This document shows positions 16,773 through 24,222 of a DNA stretch of 64,000 bases, one piece after another. The notes beneath the pieces are model-generated. The model worked only from the letters and a program-made list of their open reading frames with translations, did no database searches and was not told the DNA's origin. A program made the position numbers and the translations under genes. Position 1 is the stretch's first letter. Every line of letters begins with the position of its first letter. The stretch lies in contig NZ_WOXS01000002.1 in the NCBI RefSeq assembly GCF_009852415.1, positions 1,240,001-1,304,000 of the forward strand. The letters run 5' to 3'. Origin of the DNA: Streptomyces sp. Tu 3180. GTDB taxonomy: Bacteria > Actinomycetota > Actinomycetes > Streptomycetales > Streptomycetaceae.

Positions 16773-18626
16773 TCAGGCCGCCGTCCCCGTGGCGGTGCGC
16801 CACGGCACGAAGGCGTTCGTCAGGCCCGCGAGGGCCGGGCGCAGCTCCGGGTGGTGGCGCAGCAGCACCGTGATCATGCTGTTGTCGTCGATCCAGGCCA
16901 TGCCGGCCCGGGAGTACACCTCGGGGGTGTAGTACTCGGTGAAGAAGCGGTCGCTGTTCAGCCGGCGCGAGGCCATCAGGACGAAGATGCGGAATGCCGT
17001 GTCGCTGAACGCGAACCCGGCCGGCAGCCTCTCCGCGTACAGCCCGACCATGAGGTCGACCTTCTCGATGTCGCCGCCGTAGAGCCGCTCGATCTGCCCG
17101 GCCCACACCGGGTCGTCCGTCAGCTCGGCGAAGCTCGCCGCGGGCTTCAGCCGCAGCAGCCGCCGGAACTCGTTGTAGCGGGGGACGCCCAGTTCACGGG
17201 AGCGCAGGATGTCGGTGGCGGCGAGGTCCTGGAGGTGCCCGTCGGGACGCTCGAACTCCTGGAGGAACCTGGGGAAGTTGTGCAGGGTGACCAGCCCGGG
17301 GTGGAGCGTGCCGAAGCTGTAGAGCAGGTCGGCCGTCCCGGTGGTCTCCAGGACCTTCAGCGCGCCCGGCCCCGAGATCTCGCGGAGGGTGCAGTGCCGC
17401 AGGGTCCGGTCGTCGGCCGCGGACCGCAGGTGCCATGCGTCGCGGACGAGCGGGTGCATGCGGTAGACGGCGACGAACTCCTCGGTGAGGGAGTACGGGA
17501 CGCCGTAGTGGTCGGTGGCGCCACCGGGGATGCCGCTGAGGACCTCGCTGCGGCTGATCCGGCCGAACAGGTCGTGCACGCGTTCGCCCGCGACGCCCCA
17601 CCAGTTGGCCCGCAGCGCCTTGACGGTCGTGGGGTGGCTGATCACCGCCGGTGTCCACTCCACGGTGTGGATCTTGGCGAGGAGTGCGGCGTTGACCAGC
17701 CGGGCGCGCTGGAACAGCTCCTCGTCGCCCCACGACGGGTACGCGTCGTGCAGGTGGTCGCAGATCGCGTTGTGCTCGCGGGCGAACAGGCTCTGCATCA
17801 TCGCGAGCCCCAGCCAGAAGCCGGGCACGCGCGAGGGGTCGCGGGAGGGGTCCGAGGGGAAGGGTGACTGCTCGTCGCCCCACAGGCGGATCCTGCCCGC
17901 CTCACCGGTGCGCATCAGCCGCTGCTCGGTCTCGTTCGTCCCGTAGATCTGCGAGGCGTCCCACCAGTGGGAGGAGACGTTGACCCGGGTGTCGGGCGTC
18001 CCGGCGGGCGCCCGCGGGTCACGGGTCGGGTCGTCCGGCGTCCGCATGATCCGCATCGGCCGTTCCGGCCAGGGGTCGTCGTCCGTGAGCGGCACTTCCC
18101 AGGGCCGTTCCGTGGGGCTCGTCCCGTGGCTGAACCAGTCGCGGATCATGAACTGGAGCCAGGCGGCGACCAGCGAGTTGACCGACTCGGCCGGGATCAG
18201 CTCGTCGCGGGTGAGCAGGGCGCGGCTGACCTCGCGGGGACTCGGCCGGGACAGGACGTCCTCGGGGGCGGCCGGGGCGATCCGGTCCAGGGGGATGTTC
18301 CGGCCGAAACGGGTGCCCGCCATGCCCGCCCGCGGCTCGTCGAGGTCGTTGTGGCTGCCGTCGGCGGTCCGGTCGACCGTGTGGCTCCCGGACGGCGGCG
18401 CGGGATCGGGCTGGTTCACCGAGGGCAGGTGCCCGGTGTCGTGGAGGTTCCTCTGCCGGAGCCTGACGCGCAGTCCGAGGAGCGTCAGCAGGCCCGGCAG
18501 GACGGGCAGCCGGTCCCAGCCGACGCGCCGGTCGGCGTACTCGGCGCCGCCGGTGACGATCCGCCAGGGGAGAGAGGTTCGGTACCCGGCCGCGGAGGGC
18601 CGTCGGGCGCGTCGGTGCTCGGTCAT
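16773..18626 (-). CDS. Alpha-dioxygenase/cyclooxygenase-like haem protein with His-to-Arg change
   Basis: A 617-residue member of the animal-type peroxidase superfamily, closest by eye to plant fatty-acid alpha-dioxygenase. FMIRDWFSHG, KIHTVEWT, EFVAVYRMHPL and FVLMASRRLNSDRFF all have clear plant counterparts. By my alignment Tyr388 (radical Tyr), His391 (proximal haem ligand), Gln158, His320 and Thr325 are kept, but Arg162 stands where the distal haem His should be (FMIHDW in plants). If real, this would disturb oxygenase or peroxidase chemistry. The ATG at 18626 has GGAG 10 bp upstream. There is no signal peptide. The gene stands alone between two terminators or promoters; no fatty-acid gene lies beside it. 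Confidence 0.82.
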   Translation of the reverse strand: MTEHRRARRPSAAGYRTSLPWRIVTGGAEYADRRVGWDRLPVLPGLLTLLGLRVRLRQRNLHDTGHLPSVNQPDPAPPSGSHTVDRTADGSHNDLDEPRAGMAGTRFGRNIPLDRIAPAAPEDVLSRPSPREVSRALLTRDELIPAESVNSLVAAWLQFMIRDWFSHGTSPTERPWEVPLTDDDPWPERPMRIMRTPDDPTRDPRAPAGTPDTRVNVSSHWWDASQIYGTNETEQRLMRTGEAGRIRLWGDEQSPFPSDPSRDPSRVPGFWLGLAMMQSLFAREHNAICDHLHDAYPSWGDEELFQRARLVNAALLAKIHTVEWTPAVISHPTTVKALRANWWGVAGERVHDLFGRISRSEVLSGIPGGATDHYGVPYSLTEEFVAVYRMHPLVRDAWHLRSAADDRTLRHCTLREISGPGALKVLETTGTADLLYSFGTLHPGLVTLHNFPRFLQEFERPDGHLQDLAATDILRSRELGVPRYNEFRRLLRLKPAASFAELTDDPVWAGQIERLYGGDIEKVDLMVGLYAERLPAGFAFSDTAFRIFVLMASRRLNSDRFFTEYYTPEVYSRAGMAWIDDNSMITVLLRHHPELRPALAGLTNAFVPWRTATGTAA

Positions 18627-19100
18627 CGCGGTACTGCTCCTTGGCTGGCTCCCGGTCGTGCCGCCGGGGCGGCCGCTCCAGGGGCGGATGGGTCGCCGAG
18701 GGCCACGCCGCTCGCCTTCTCGCCGGCCACGCGGACGGGGGGCGACGGCGAAGGGCCCGGGGGCGACGGAGGATCCCGGCGGCCCCGTCGGGAAGCCCGG
18801 TGCCCGCGAACGGGCGGGCCGGGACGCGGCGTCGGGAAGCACGCTTCACGGCCGTGGTCCCTCCCGAAGGAGCGGTGGCTCCCGTGACGACGGGAACCGC
18901 CGCCGAACGCCCCGGGGAAGTTGAGGCCCGAAGGGAGGGACCCCCTGGAACGCTCCGATTTCCATGCTAGAAGGGGCCTCGCCCACCTGCACGTCGAGGA
19001 CCGCGGCCGCACCGCCGGCCGACGCGCAGCCCTCACCCGACCGGCCTAGTGTGGCAAGAGGGGGGTGACTCACCTCGAGGCCGACATGAGGAGAACCGCG
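18627..19100. other. Intergenic region, promoters only
   Basis: This 474-bp gap holds the divergent promoters of the haem protein and the metalloprotease. TAGTGT at 19047-19052 is a fair -10 for the protease. I see no convincing gene; the open frames here are GC-rich and Arg/Pro/Gly-biased. Confidence 0.5.
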
Positions 19101-19964
19101 ATGGGAAAGGTCGCCACCCACACCTTCCAGACGTACCGAGCGGTCGCCAGTTTCGAGCGGGCCAGGGAAGTCGCCCGCACCACCTCGCCGTTCACCATCG
19201 AGGTCCGTTTCCTCGGCGGACTGACGGGCCATCAGCAGGACGCCTTCGCCGCGGCGGCCGACCGCTGGGCCAGGGTCATCGTCGGGGACCTGGACACCGC
19301 GCTCGTCGGCGGCGACGTCATCGACGACCTGCTGATCGAGGCCGAGGGCGTGGACATCGACGGCACCGGCGGCATCCTGGGGATGGCCGGGCCCACCGAC
19401 TTCCGCGACGGGTCGGCCCAGTTCGGCCGGTTCCTGCCGGCGAAGGGCGTGATGAGGTTCGACTCCGCCGACCTCGACCGGATGGAGGCGGACGGCACGC
19501 TCGTCGACGTCATCACGCACGAGATGGGACACGTCCTGTGCGTCGGCACCCTGTGGGCCGACTTCGGCCTCCTCAAGGGCGCCGGCAGCCAGAACCCGAC
19601 CTTCGTCGGCGCGGGCGCGATGGCGGAGTTCGCCGCGCTCCTCGGCGAGGAGGACCCGGTCCCGGTACCGGTCGCCAACTTCGGCGGGCCCGGCACCCAG
19701 GACAGCCACTGGCGTGAGGCCGTCTTCGTCCACGAACTGATGTCGCCGTTCATCTCCGGTGCGGACAACCCCCTGAGCCGGATGACCGCGGCCAGCCTCG
19801 GCGACATGGGCTACCAGGTCGACCTCGAGGGCGCCGAACCCTACGCGCTCCCGGATCTGCTCCGGATCGCCAGGGAGGGCGCCCTCGTGCCGCACACGGC
19901 GCCCCTGGGCGACGGCGTGATGCTCCCGGCCGTGCCCACCCGGCTGCCCGCCGCCACACCGTAG
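19101..19964 (+). CDS. Leishmanolysin-like zinc metalloprotease
   Basis: A 287-residue protein. ITHEMGHVLCVGTLW holds HExxH (His140, Glu141, His144), and DSHWREAVFVHELMS supplies a distant third zinc ligand (His203) just before an ELM segment, the arrangement of leishmanolysin-type (M8) peptidases. LSRMTAASLGDMGYQVD is the conserved end of the catalytic domain. There is no signal peptide or anchor, unusual for this family, so export is not evident. I chose the ATG at 19101 because GAGGAGA lies 8 bp upstream; ATG 19086 and GTG 19065 have weaker sites. It is monocistronic and followed by an inverted repeat. Confidence 0.8.
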   Translation: MGKVATHTFQTYRAVASFERAREVARTTSPFTIEVRFLGGLTGHQQDAFAAAADRWARVIVGDLDTALVGGDVIDDLLIEAEGVDIDGTGGILGMAGPTDFRDGSAQFGRFLPAKGVMRFDSADLDRMEADGTLVDVITHEMGHVLCVGTLWADFGLLKGAGSQNPTFVGAGAMAEFAALLGEEDPVPVPVANFGGPGTQDSHWREAVFVHELMSPFISGADNPLSRMTAASLGDMGYQVDLEGAEPYALPDLLRIAREGALVPHTAPLGDGVMLPAVPTRLPAATP

Positions 19965-19991
19965 AGGCGCCGCGGGCGCCGTGCGCCACGG

Positions 19992-20023
19992 CGGTGACCG
20001 CCGTACGACCGCGGCGGTCACCG
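19992..20023 (+). terminator. Probable terminator after the metalloprotease
   Basis: CGGTGACCGCC (19992-20002) pairs perfectly with GGCGGTCACCG (20013-20023) over a 10-nt loop, 27 bp after the stop. Confidence 0.65.
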
Positions 20024-20503
20024 TCTCACGGCTGCCGCGGCCACCGCATCACGACCGCCACGGCCACCGTCGTACGGCCGCCGCCCCGGCGTCCCGGTCT
20101 GCGGTGACAGGGCGAGCCGGGGCGCGGCGTCCCGCCCCGGGCCACGGCCGACGACCCGGCCCGCCCTCCTCCTCGGCGCGCCTCCCACCGGGTGAGGGCC
20201 CTTCGGCGGCACGGCGAGCGAGTCCGGTGCGGCCGTCGTCCGCACCGGGCCGTCCGCACCGGGCCGTCCGGTGCGGGGCATCCGGTCCGGGACGTGCGGT
20301 CCGGTGCCTGCGCCGACGTCCGGGCCCCGCCGGGTCCGCTCCGCGGCCGTCCAGGTCCCCCGGGCGGCTCACGGCCGGCCGTGTGCGCCGCGGTGCGGGC
20401 CCGCCCGGCACCGGCTCCGGCGGCACGCCCGGACCACGACGCGGACACCAGCCTCCGTCCCGCCTCTTGACGCGTCAATGACAACGATGGCTTGATGTCC
20501 CCA
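20024..20503. other. 480-bp region without a recognisable gene
   Basis: Very GC-rich sequence with short direct repeats (CCGCACCGGGCCGT occurs twice in tandem). Open frames on both strands have Arg/Pro/Gly composition typical of chance frames. The right end carries the promoter of the esterase-mannanase pair (TTGACG at 20467-20472). Confidence 0.5.
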
Positions 20504-20517
20504 TGGGAGCGCTCCCA
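20504..20517. promoter_or_regulatory. CebR-type operator
   Basis: TGGGAGCGCTCCCA is a perfect 14-bp palindrome identical to the CebR operator known in Streptomyces cellulose and cello-oligosaccharide genes. It lies 32 bp upstream of the esterase start, downstream of TTGACG (20467-20472), and should repress the esterase-mannanase pair until cellobiose or cellotriose is present. The cebR gene is not in the window. Confidence 0.88.
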
Positions 20518-20549
20518 TTCTCACCCGGGAAACCAGGGAAGGGGACACC

Positions 20550-21632
20550 ATGGGCGGCACCCGCCTTTCGCGCCTGCACACGCTCACGGTCCGCGGCCTG
20601 CTGACCGCCCTGCTCCTGCTGCCCCTCGGCATGGTCCTCGCGCCGGGCGCGGCAGCCGCACCGAGGGCCGCCCCGGTGCGCGTCATGCCGCTGGGCGACT
20701 CGATCACCGGTTCGCCGGGGTGCTGGCGAGCGGTGCTGTGGAACCGGCTGCTGGACGCCGGCCACACGGACGTCGACTTCGTCGGCACCCTGCGCGAGCA
20801 GGGCTGCGCACTGGCGCACGACGGCGACAACGAGGGCCACGGCGGCGAACTGGTCACCGACGTGGCGGACCGGGACCTGCTTCCCGGACGGCTGGCGGCG
20901 ACGCGGCCAGACATCGTTGTCATGCACTTCGGCACGAACGACGTCTGGAGCAACGTCTCCCCCGACCGCATCCTCGCCGCCTACACGGAGCTCGTGGCGC
21001 AGATGCGGGCGTCCAACCCGGACATGCGCGTCCTCGTCGCCCGGCTCATCCCCATGAACCCCGCCACGTGCGCCGCCTGCGCCCGGCGCGTCGCCGACCT
21101 CAACGCCCGGATCCCCGCGTGGGCCGAGGCGACGAGCACCGGCCGCTCCCCCGTGACCGCGGTCGACCAGTGGACGGGTTTCGACACGGCCACCGACACC
21201 TACGACGGCGTGCACCCCAACGCCGCCGGCGACGAGAAGATCGCCGCCCGCTGGTTCCCGGCCCTGTCGGCCCTCCTGGAGGAAGGGGTCCCGGGCGGCG
21301 GCCCGGGCGACGGCGACCCCGTCTGCACCGCGTCCTTCCGGGTCGTCGCCCGCTGGCAGGGCGGCCACCAGGCCGAGGTGACGGTGCGCAACGCCTCCTC
21401 CGTCCCCGTGTCGGGCTGGACGGTGACGGTCGTACCGGCGGACGGCGCCCGCCTCACCCAGGTCTGGAACGGCACCCTCACCGCGTCCGCCGACGGCACG
21501 GCCCGGGTCGCGGACGCGGGCTGGAACGGCGCCCTCGCCCCCGGCGCGAGCACCGCCTTCGGCCTCGTCGCCACGGCCCCGGCGACGTCCACCGCCCCCG
21601 CGGCGGCCGTCGACTGCGCGGCCACCCCCTGA
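20550..21632 (+). CDS. Secreted SGNH (CE3-like) acetylesterase with cellulose-binding module
   Basis: A 360-residue secreted enzyme. Residues 1-38 are a signal peptide ending AAAAP. The SGNH hydrolase domain (about 42-245) shows block I GDSIT with the nucleophile Ser, FGTNDVW with the oxyanion Asn, and DGVHPNAAGDEKIA with the catalytic Asp and His, the pattern of CE3-type acetyl xylan esterases. A Gly-rich linker (PGGGPGDGDP) leads to a CBM2 module (CTASFRVVARWQGGHQAEVTV to the C-terminal Cys). AGGGAAGGGG precedes the ATG. It is followed 49 bp on by the mannanase gene, and the upstream CebR operator suggests joint control. It would remove acetyl groups from plant polysaccharide. Confidence 0.87.
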   Translation: MGGTRLSRLHTLTVRGLLTALLLLPLGMVLAPGAAAAPRAAPVRVMPLGDSITGSPGCWRAVLWNRLLDAGHTDVDFVGTLREQGCALAHDGDNEGHGGELVTDVADRDLLPGRLAATRPDIVVMHFGTNDVWSNVSPDRILAAYTELVAQMRASNPDMRVLVARLIPMNPATCAACARRVADLNARIPAWAEATSTGRSPVTAVDQWTGFDTATDTYDGVHPNAAGDEKIAARWFPALSALLEEGVPGGGPGDGDPVCTASFRVVARWQGGHQAEVTVRNASSVPVSGWTVTVVPADGARLTQVWNGTLTASADGTARVADAGWNGALAPGASTAFGLVATAPATSTAPAAAVDCAATP

Positions 21633-21681
21633 CGCACGACACGCACCGAGACCATCCCGCCCACCCCGTCCTGGAGCCGCC

Positions 21682-23319
21682 ATGAGATCCCCTGCCCGCA
21701 CCGCCCCACGAGCCGCCGGCCTCCTCGCCGCGCTCCTGGGTCTCCTGCTCCCGCTCCTCGCCCTCACCCCACCGGCCCACGCGGCGCCCACCGGCTTCCG
21801 CGTCCAGAACGGCCGGCTGCTGGAGGCCTCCGGGAACGACTTCGTGATGCGCGGCGTCAACCACGCCCACACCTGGTACGCGGACCGGATCAGCTCGCTG
21901 GCGCACATCAAGGCCAAGGGCGCCAACACGGTGCGCGTCGTCCTCTCCAGCGGCGACCGCTGGACCCGCAACGACGCCGCCGACGTGAGGAACGTCGTCG
22001 CGCAGTGCAAGCAGAACCGGCTGATCTGCGTCCTGGAGGTGCACGACACCACCGGCTACGGCGAGCAGAGCGGAGCGGTCACCCTCTCCCGCGCCGCCGA
22101 CTACTGGATCAGCGTCCAGAGCGCCCTGACCGGCCAGGAGGACTACGTCATCGTCAACATCGGCAACGAGCCCTACGGCAACACCGACTATGCGAGCTGG
22201 ACGGCCGACACCAAGGCGGCGATCCAGAAGCTGCGCAACGCCGGGTTCGGCCACACGCTGATGGTCGACGCGCCCAACTGGGGCCAGGACTGGGCGTTCA
22301 CCATGCGCGACAACGCCGCCTCGGTGTTCGCTGCCGACCCGGACGCCAACACCGTCTTCTCCATCCACATGTACGGCGTCTTCGACACCGCCGCCGAGAT
22401 CAGCGACTACCTGGGCCGCTTCGTGGCGGCGAAACTCCCGATCGTGGTCGGGGAGTTCGGCCACGACCACTCCGACGGCAACCCCGACGAGGACACCATC
22501 CTGGCCGTCACCCAACAGCTCGGCCTCGGCTACCTCGGCTGGTCCTGGAGCGGCAACGGCGGCGGCGTCGAGTACCTGGACATGGTCACGGACTTCGACC
22601 CGAACCAGCTGACCGGCTGGGGGCGGCGCCTCTTCGACGGCGCCAACGGCATCGCCGCCACCTCCGAGGAGGCCGAGATCTACTCCTCCGGCTCCGGCGG
22701 TGACACCACGGCCCCGACCGCTCCCGGCACCCCGGCCGCCTCGGCGGTGACCTCCTCGTCGGCCACCCTCACCTGGGGCGCCGCCACCGACGCGAACGGT
22801 GTCACGGGCTACGACGTCGTGCGGATCGGCGGCGGCGGGGAGACCACCGTCACCACGGCGACCGGCACCTCCGCCACCGTCACCGGCCTCGCCCCGGCCA
22901 CGTCCTACACCTTCGCCGTCTACGCCCGGGACGCCGCCGGCAACCGCTCGCAGCGCTCCGCCACGGTGACCGTCACCACGTCCTCCGGCGGAACGACGGG
23001 AGCCTGCGCGGTCGGTTACCGGGTGACGGGCGAGTGGCCCGGCGGCTTCCAGGGCGAGATCGTCGTCCGCAACACCGGCGGCTCGGCGGTGAACGGCTGG
23101 ACGCTGCGCTGGACCTTCCCCGGCGACCAGCGGATCACCAACCTCTGGGGCGGCACCCCGGCGCAGAGCGGCTCCGAGGTCAGCGTGACCGCCGCCTCGT
23201 ACACCGCGACGATCCCCGCGTCCGGCTCCGTCACCCTCGGCTTCACCGCCTCGCGGTCCGGCGCCAACCCCAGCCCCACGGCGTTCAGCCTCAACGGTGC
23301 CACCTGTTCCGTGGCCTGA
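21682..23319 (+). CDS. manA: Secreted GH5 endo-beta-1,4-mannanase with Fn3 and CBM2
   Basis: A 545-residue secreted enzyme. The signal peptide is residues 1-34. The GH5 barrel (about 36-325) closely resembles Streptomyces ManA (subfamily 8): MRGVNHAHTWY, GANTVRVVLSSGDRW, VLEVHDTTGYG. Catalytic residues are the acid/base Glu in NIGNEPYGN and the nucleophile Glu in VVGEFGH. A fibronectin type III domain (about 345-430) and a C-terminal CBM2 (CAVGYRVTGEWPGGFQGEIVV to the final Cys) follow. It hydrolyses mannan and glucomannan, while the CBM2 targets cellulose. It probably shares the upstream CebR-controlled promoter with the acetylesterase, which would deacetylate its substrate. Confidence 0.9.
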   Translation: MRSPARTAPRAAGLLAALLGLLLPLLALTPPAHAAPTGFRVQNGRLLEASGNDFVMRGVNHAHTWYADRISSLAHIKAKGANTVRVVLSSGDRWTRNDAADVRNVVAQCKQNRLICVLEVHDTTGYGEQSGAVTLSRAADYWISVQSALTGQEDYVIVNIGNEPYGNTDYASWTADTKAAIQKLRNAGFGHTLMVDAPNWGQDWAFTMRDNAASVFAADPDANTVFSIHMYGVFDTAAEISDYLGRFVAAKLPIVVGEFGHDHSDGNPDEDTILAVTQQLGLGYLGWSWSGNGGGVEYLDMVTDFDPNQLTGWGRRLFDGANGIAATSEEAEIYSSGSGGDTTAPTAPGTPAASAVTSSSATLTWGAATDANGVTGYDVVRIGGGGETTVTTATGTSATVTGLAPATSYTFAVYARDAAGNRSQRSATVTVTTSSGGTTGACAVGYRVTGEWPGGFQGEIVVRNTGGSAVNGWTLRWTFPGDQRITNLWGGTPAQSGSEVSVTAASYTATIPASGSVTLGFTASRSGANPSPTAFSLNGATCSVA

Positions 23320-23326
23320 CGAGCGC

Positions 23327-23362
23327 GCTGCCCGGAAGGTGTCGTTCTCCCTTCCGGGCAGC
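23327..23362. terminator. Bidirectional terminator between mannanase and sortase genes
   Basis: GCTGCCCGGAAGG (23327-23339) pairs with CCTTCCGGGCAGC (23350-23362) over a 10-nt loop; the flanking genes converge on it. Confidence 0.8.
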
Positions 23363-23381
23363 CACCCGTCCGCCGTCCGCC

Positions 23382-24103
23382 TCAGACCAGGTGGGCGAAG
23401 ACCACCAGGTTCTCGGTGTAGTCCCTGGCGGCGCGGTCGTAGTCGCCCGCACAGGTGATCAGCCGGACCTCGGCCCTGGGGGCGTCGGCGTACACGAGCT
23501 CGTTCGGGAAGTCGTCCTTCTCGAACGCCTCCGTGTCGTGCACCTCGAACGTCGCCTTGCTCCCGTCGGCCCGCACCACCCGGAACCGGTCCCCCTCCTC
23601 CAGCTCGCTGAGCCGCGCGAACACGGCCGGTGACGTCGCCGTGTCCACGTGCCCGGCGATGATCGACGTGCCCGTCTCTCCCGGGGTGGCTCCCTTGGCG
23701 AACCAGCCGACCAGGTTGGTGTCGCGCGGCGGCGGGGCCTCGAGCTGCCCGCCCTTGCCGATGGCGAGATCGGTGAAGGGCGCGTCGACGTCGATCTCGG
23801 GGATGAGCAGCCGGGTCGGCTCGGACCGCGGCAGGCTCTTGCCGGACGGCTTGTCCTTGGCCGGCTTGTTCTTGGCCGGCTCGTTCTCCTCCGGGGCGGA
23901 GGCGGTGGAGACCGCGGGAGGGGCGTGCGGCACATGGGCGTCGTCGGGGGGTCTTCCCCGCCGCCGAGCAGCGTCATGATCAGCGCCAGGCCGGCTCCGC
24001 TCCAGAAGACCGCCGTCATGACGGCGCGCAGTCTCCGCCTCTTCGGCGTCGGCTCGGTTGCGGCCGGCTCGGTTTCACAGGGGGAAGGGGGACTGGCTGC
24101 CAT
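23382..24103 (-). pseudogene. Class F sortase interrupted by a one-base frameshift
   Basis: The N-terminal part (ATG 24103 down to about 23950) encodes MAASPPSP, KRRRLRAV and a membrane helix (MTAVFWSGAGLALIMTLLGG). The catalytic part continues in another frame: SEPTRLLIPEIDVDAPF, SIIAGHVDT (His), RLITCAGDYD (Cys) and a downstream Arg (RAARDYTENLVVF). Adding one C to the run of six at 23946-23951 (G on the + strand) would join the halves as E-D-P-P-D-D-A-H-V-P-H. It may be a sequencing slip, a true null or a phase-variable tract; a GTG at 23933 could restart translation, but without the anchor. Class F sortases are transpeptidases that attach or process surface proteins. It follows the repeat-protein gene in the same direction, 119 bp away. 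Confidence 0.8.
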
Positions 24104-24222
24104 CGGGGGGACCACCTCACTCGGACACGGCAGCGGACACGAGGGACTTGAGCAGCGAGCGGGACCGCCATGACGCGCTACGCGCGTCCGGCGGCCCCGG
24201 TCTCTATGACACCGGACATGGC

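Noticed and set aside
20024..20480. Several overlapping open frames on both strands between the protease and the esterase
   Set aside because: No family motif, no ribosome site, and the frames consist of Arg/Pro/Gly/Ala, as expected for non-coding GC-rich DNA.
23800..23920. Possible internal start making the sortase a soluble intact gene
   Set aside because: GTG 23933 could start translation, but the membrane anchor in the other frame is clearly part of the same gene and is spaced as in intact class F sortases.
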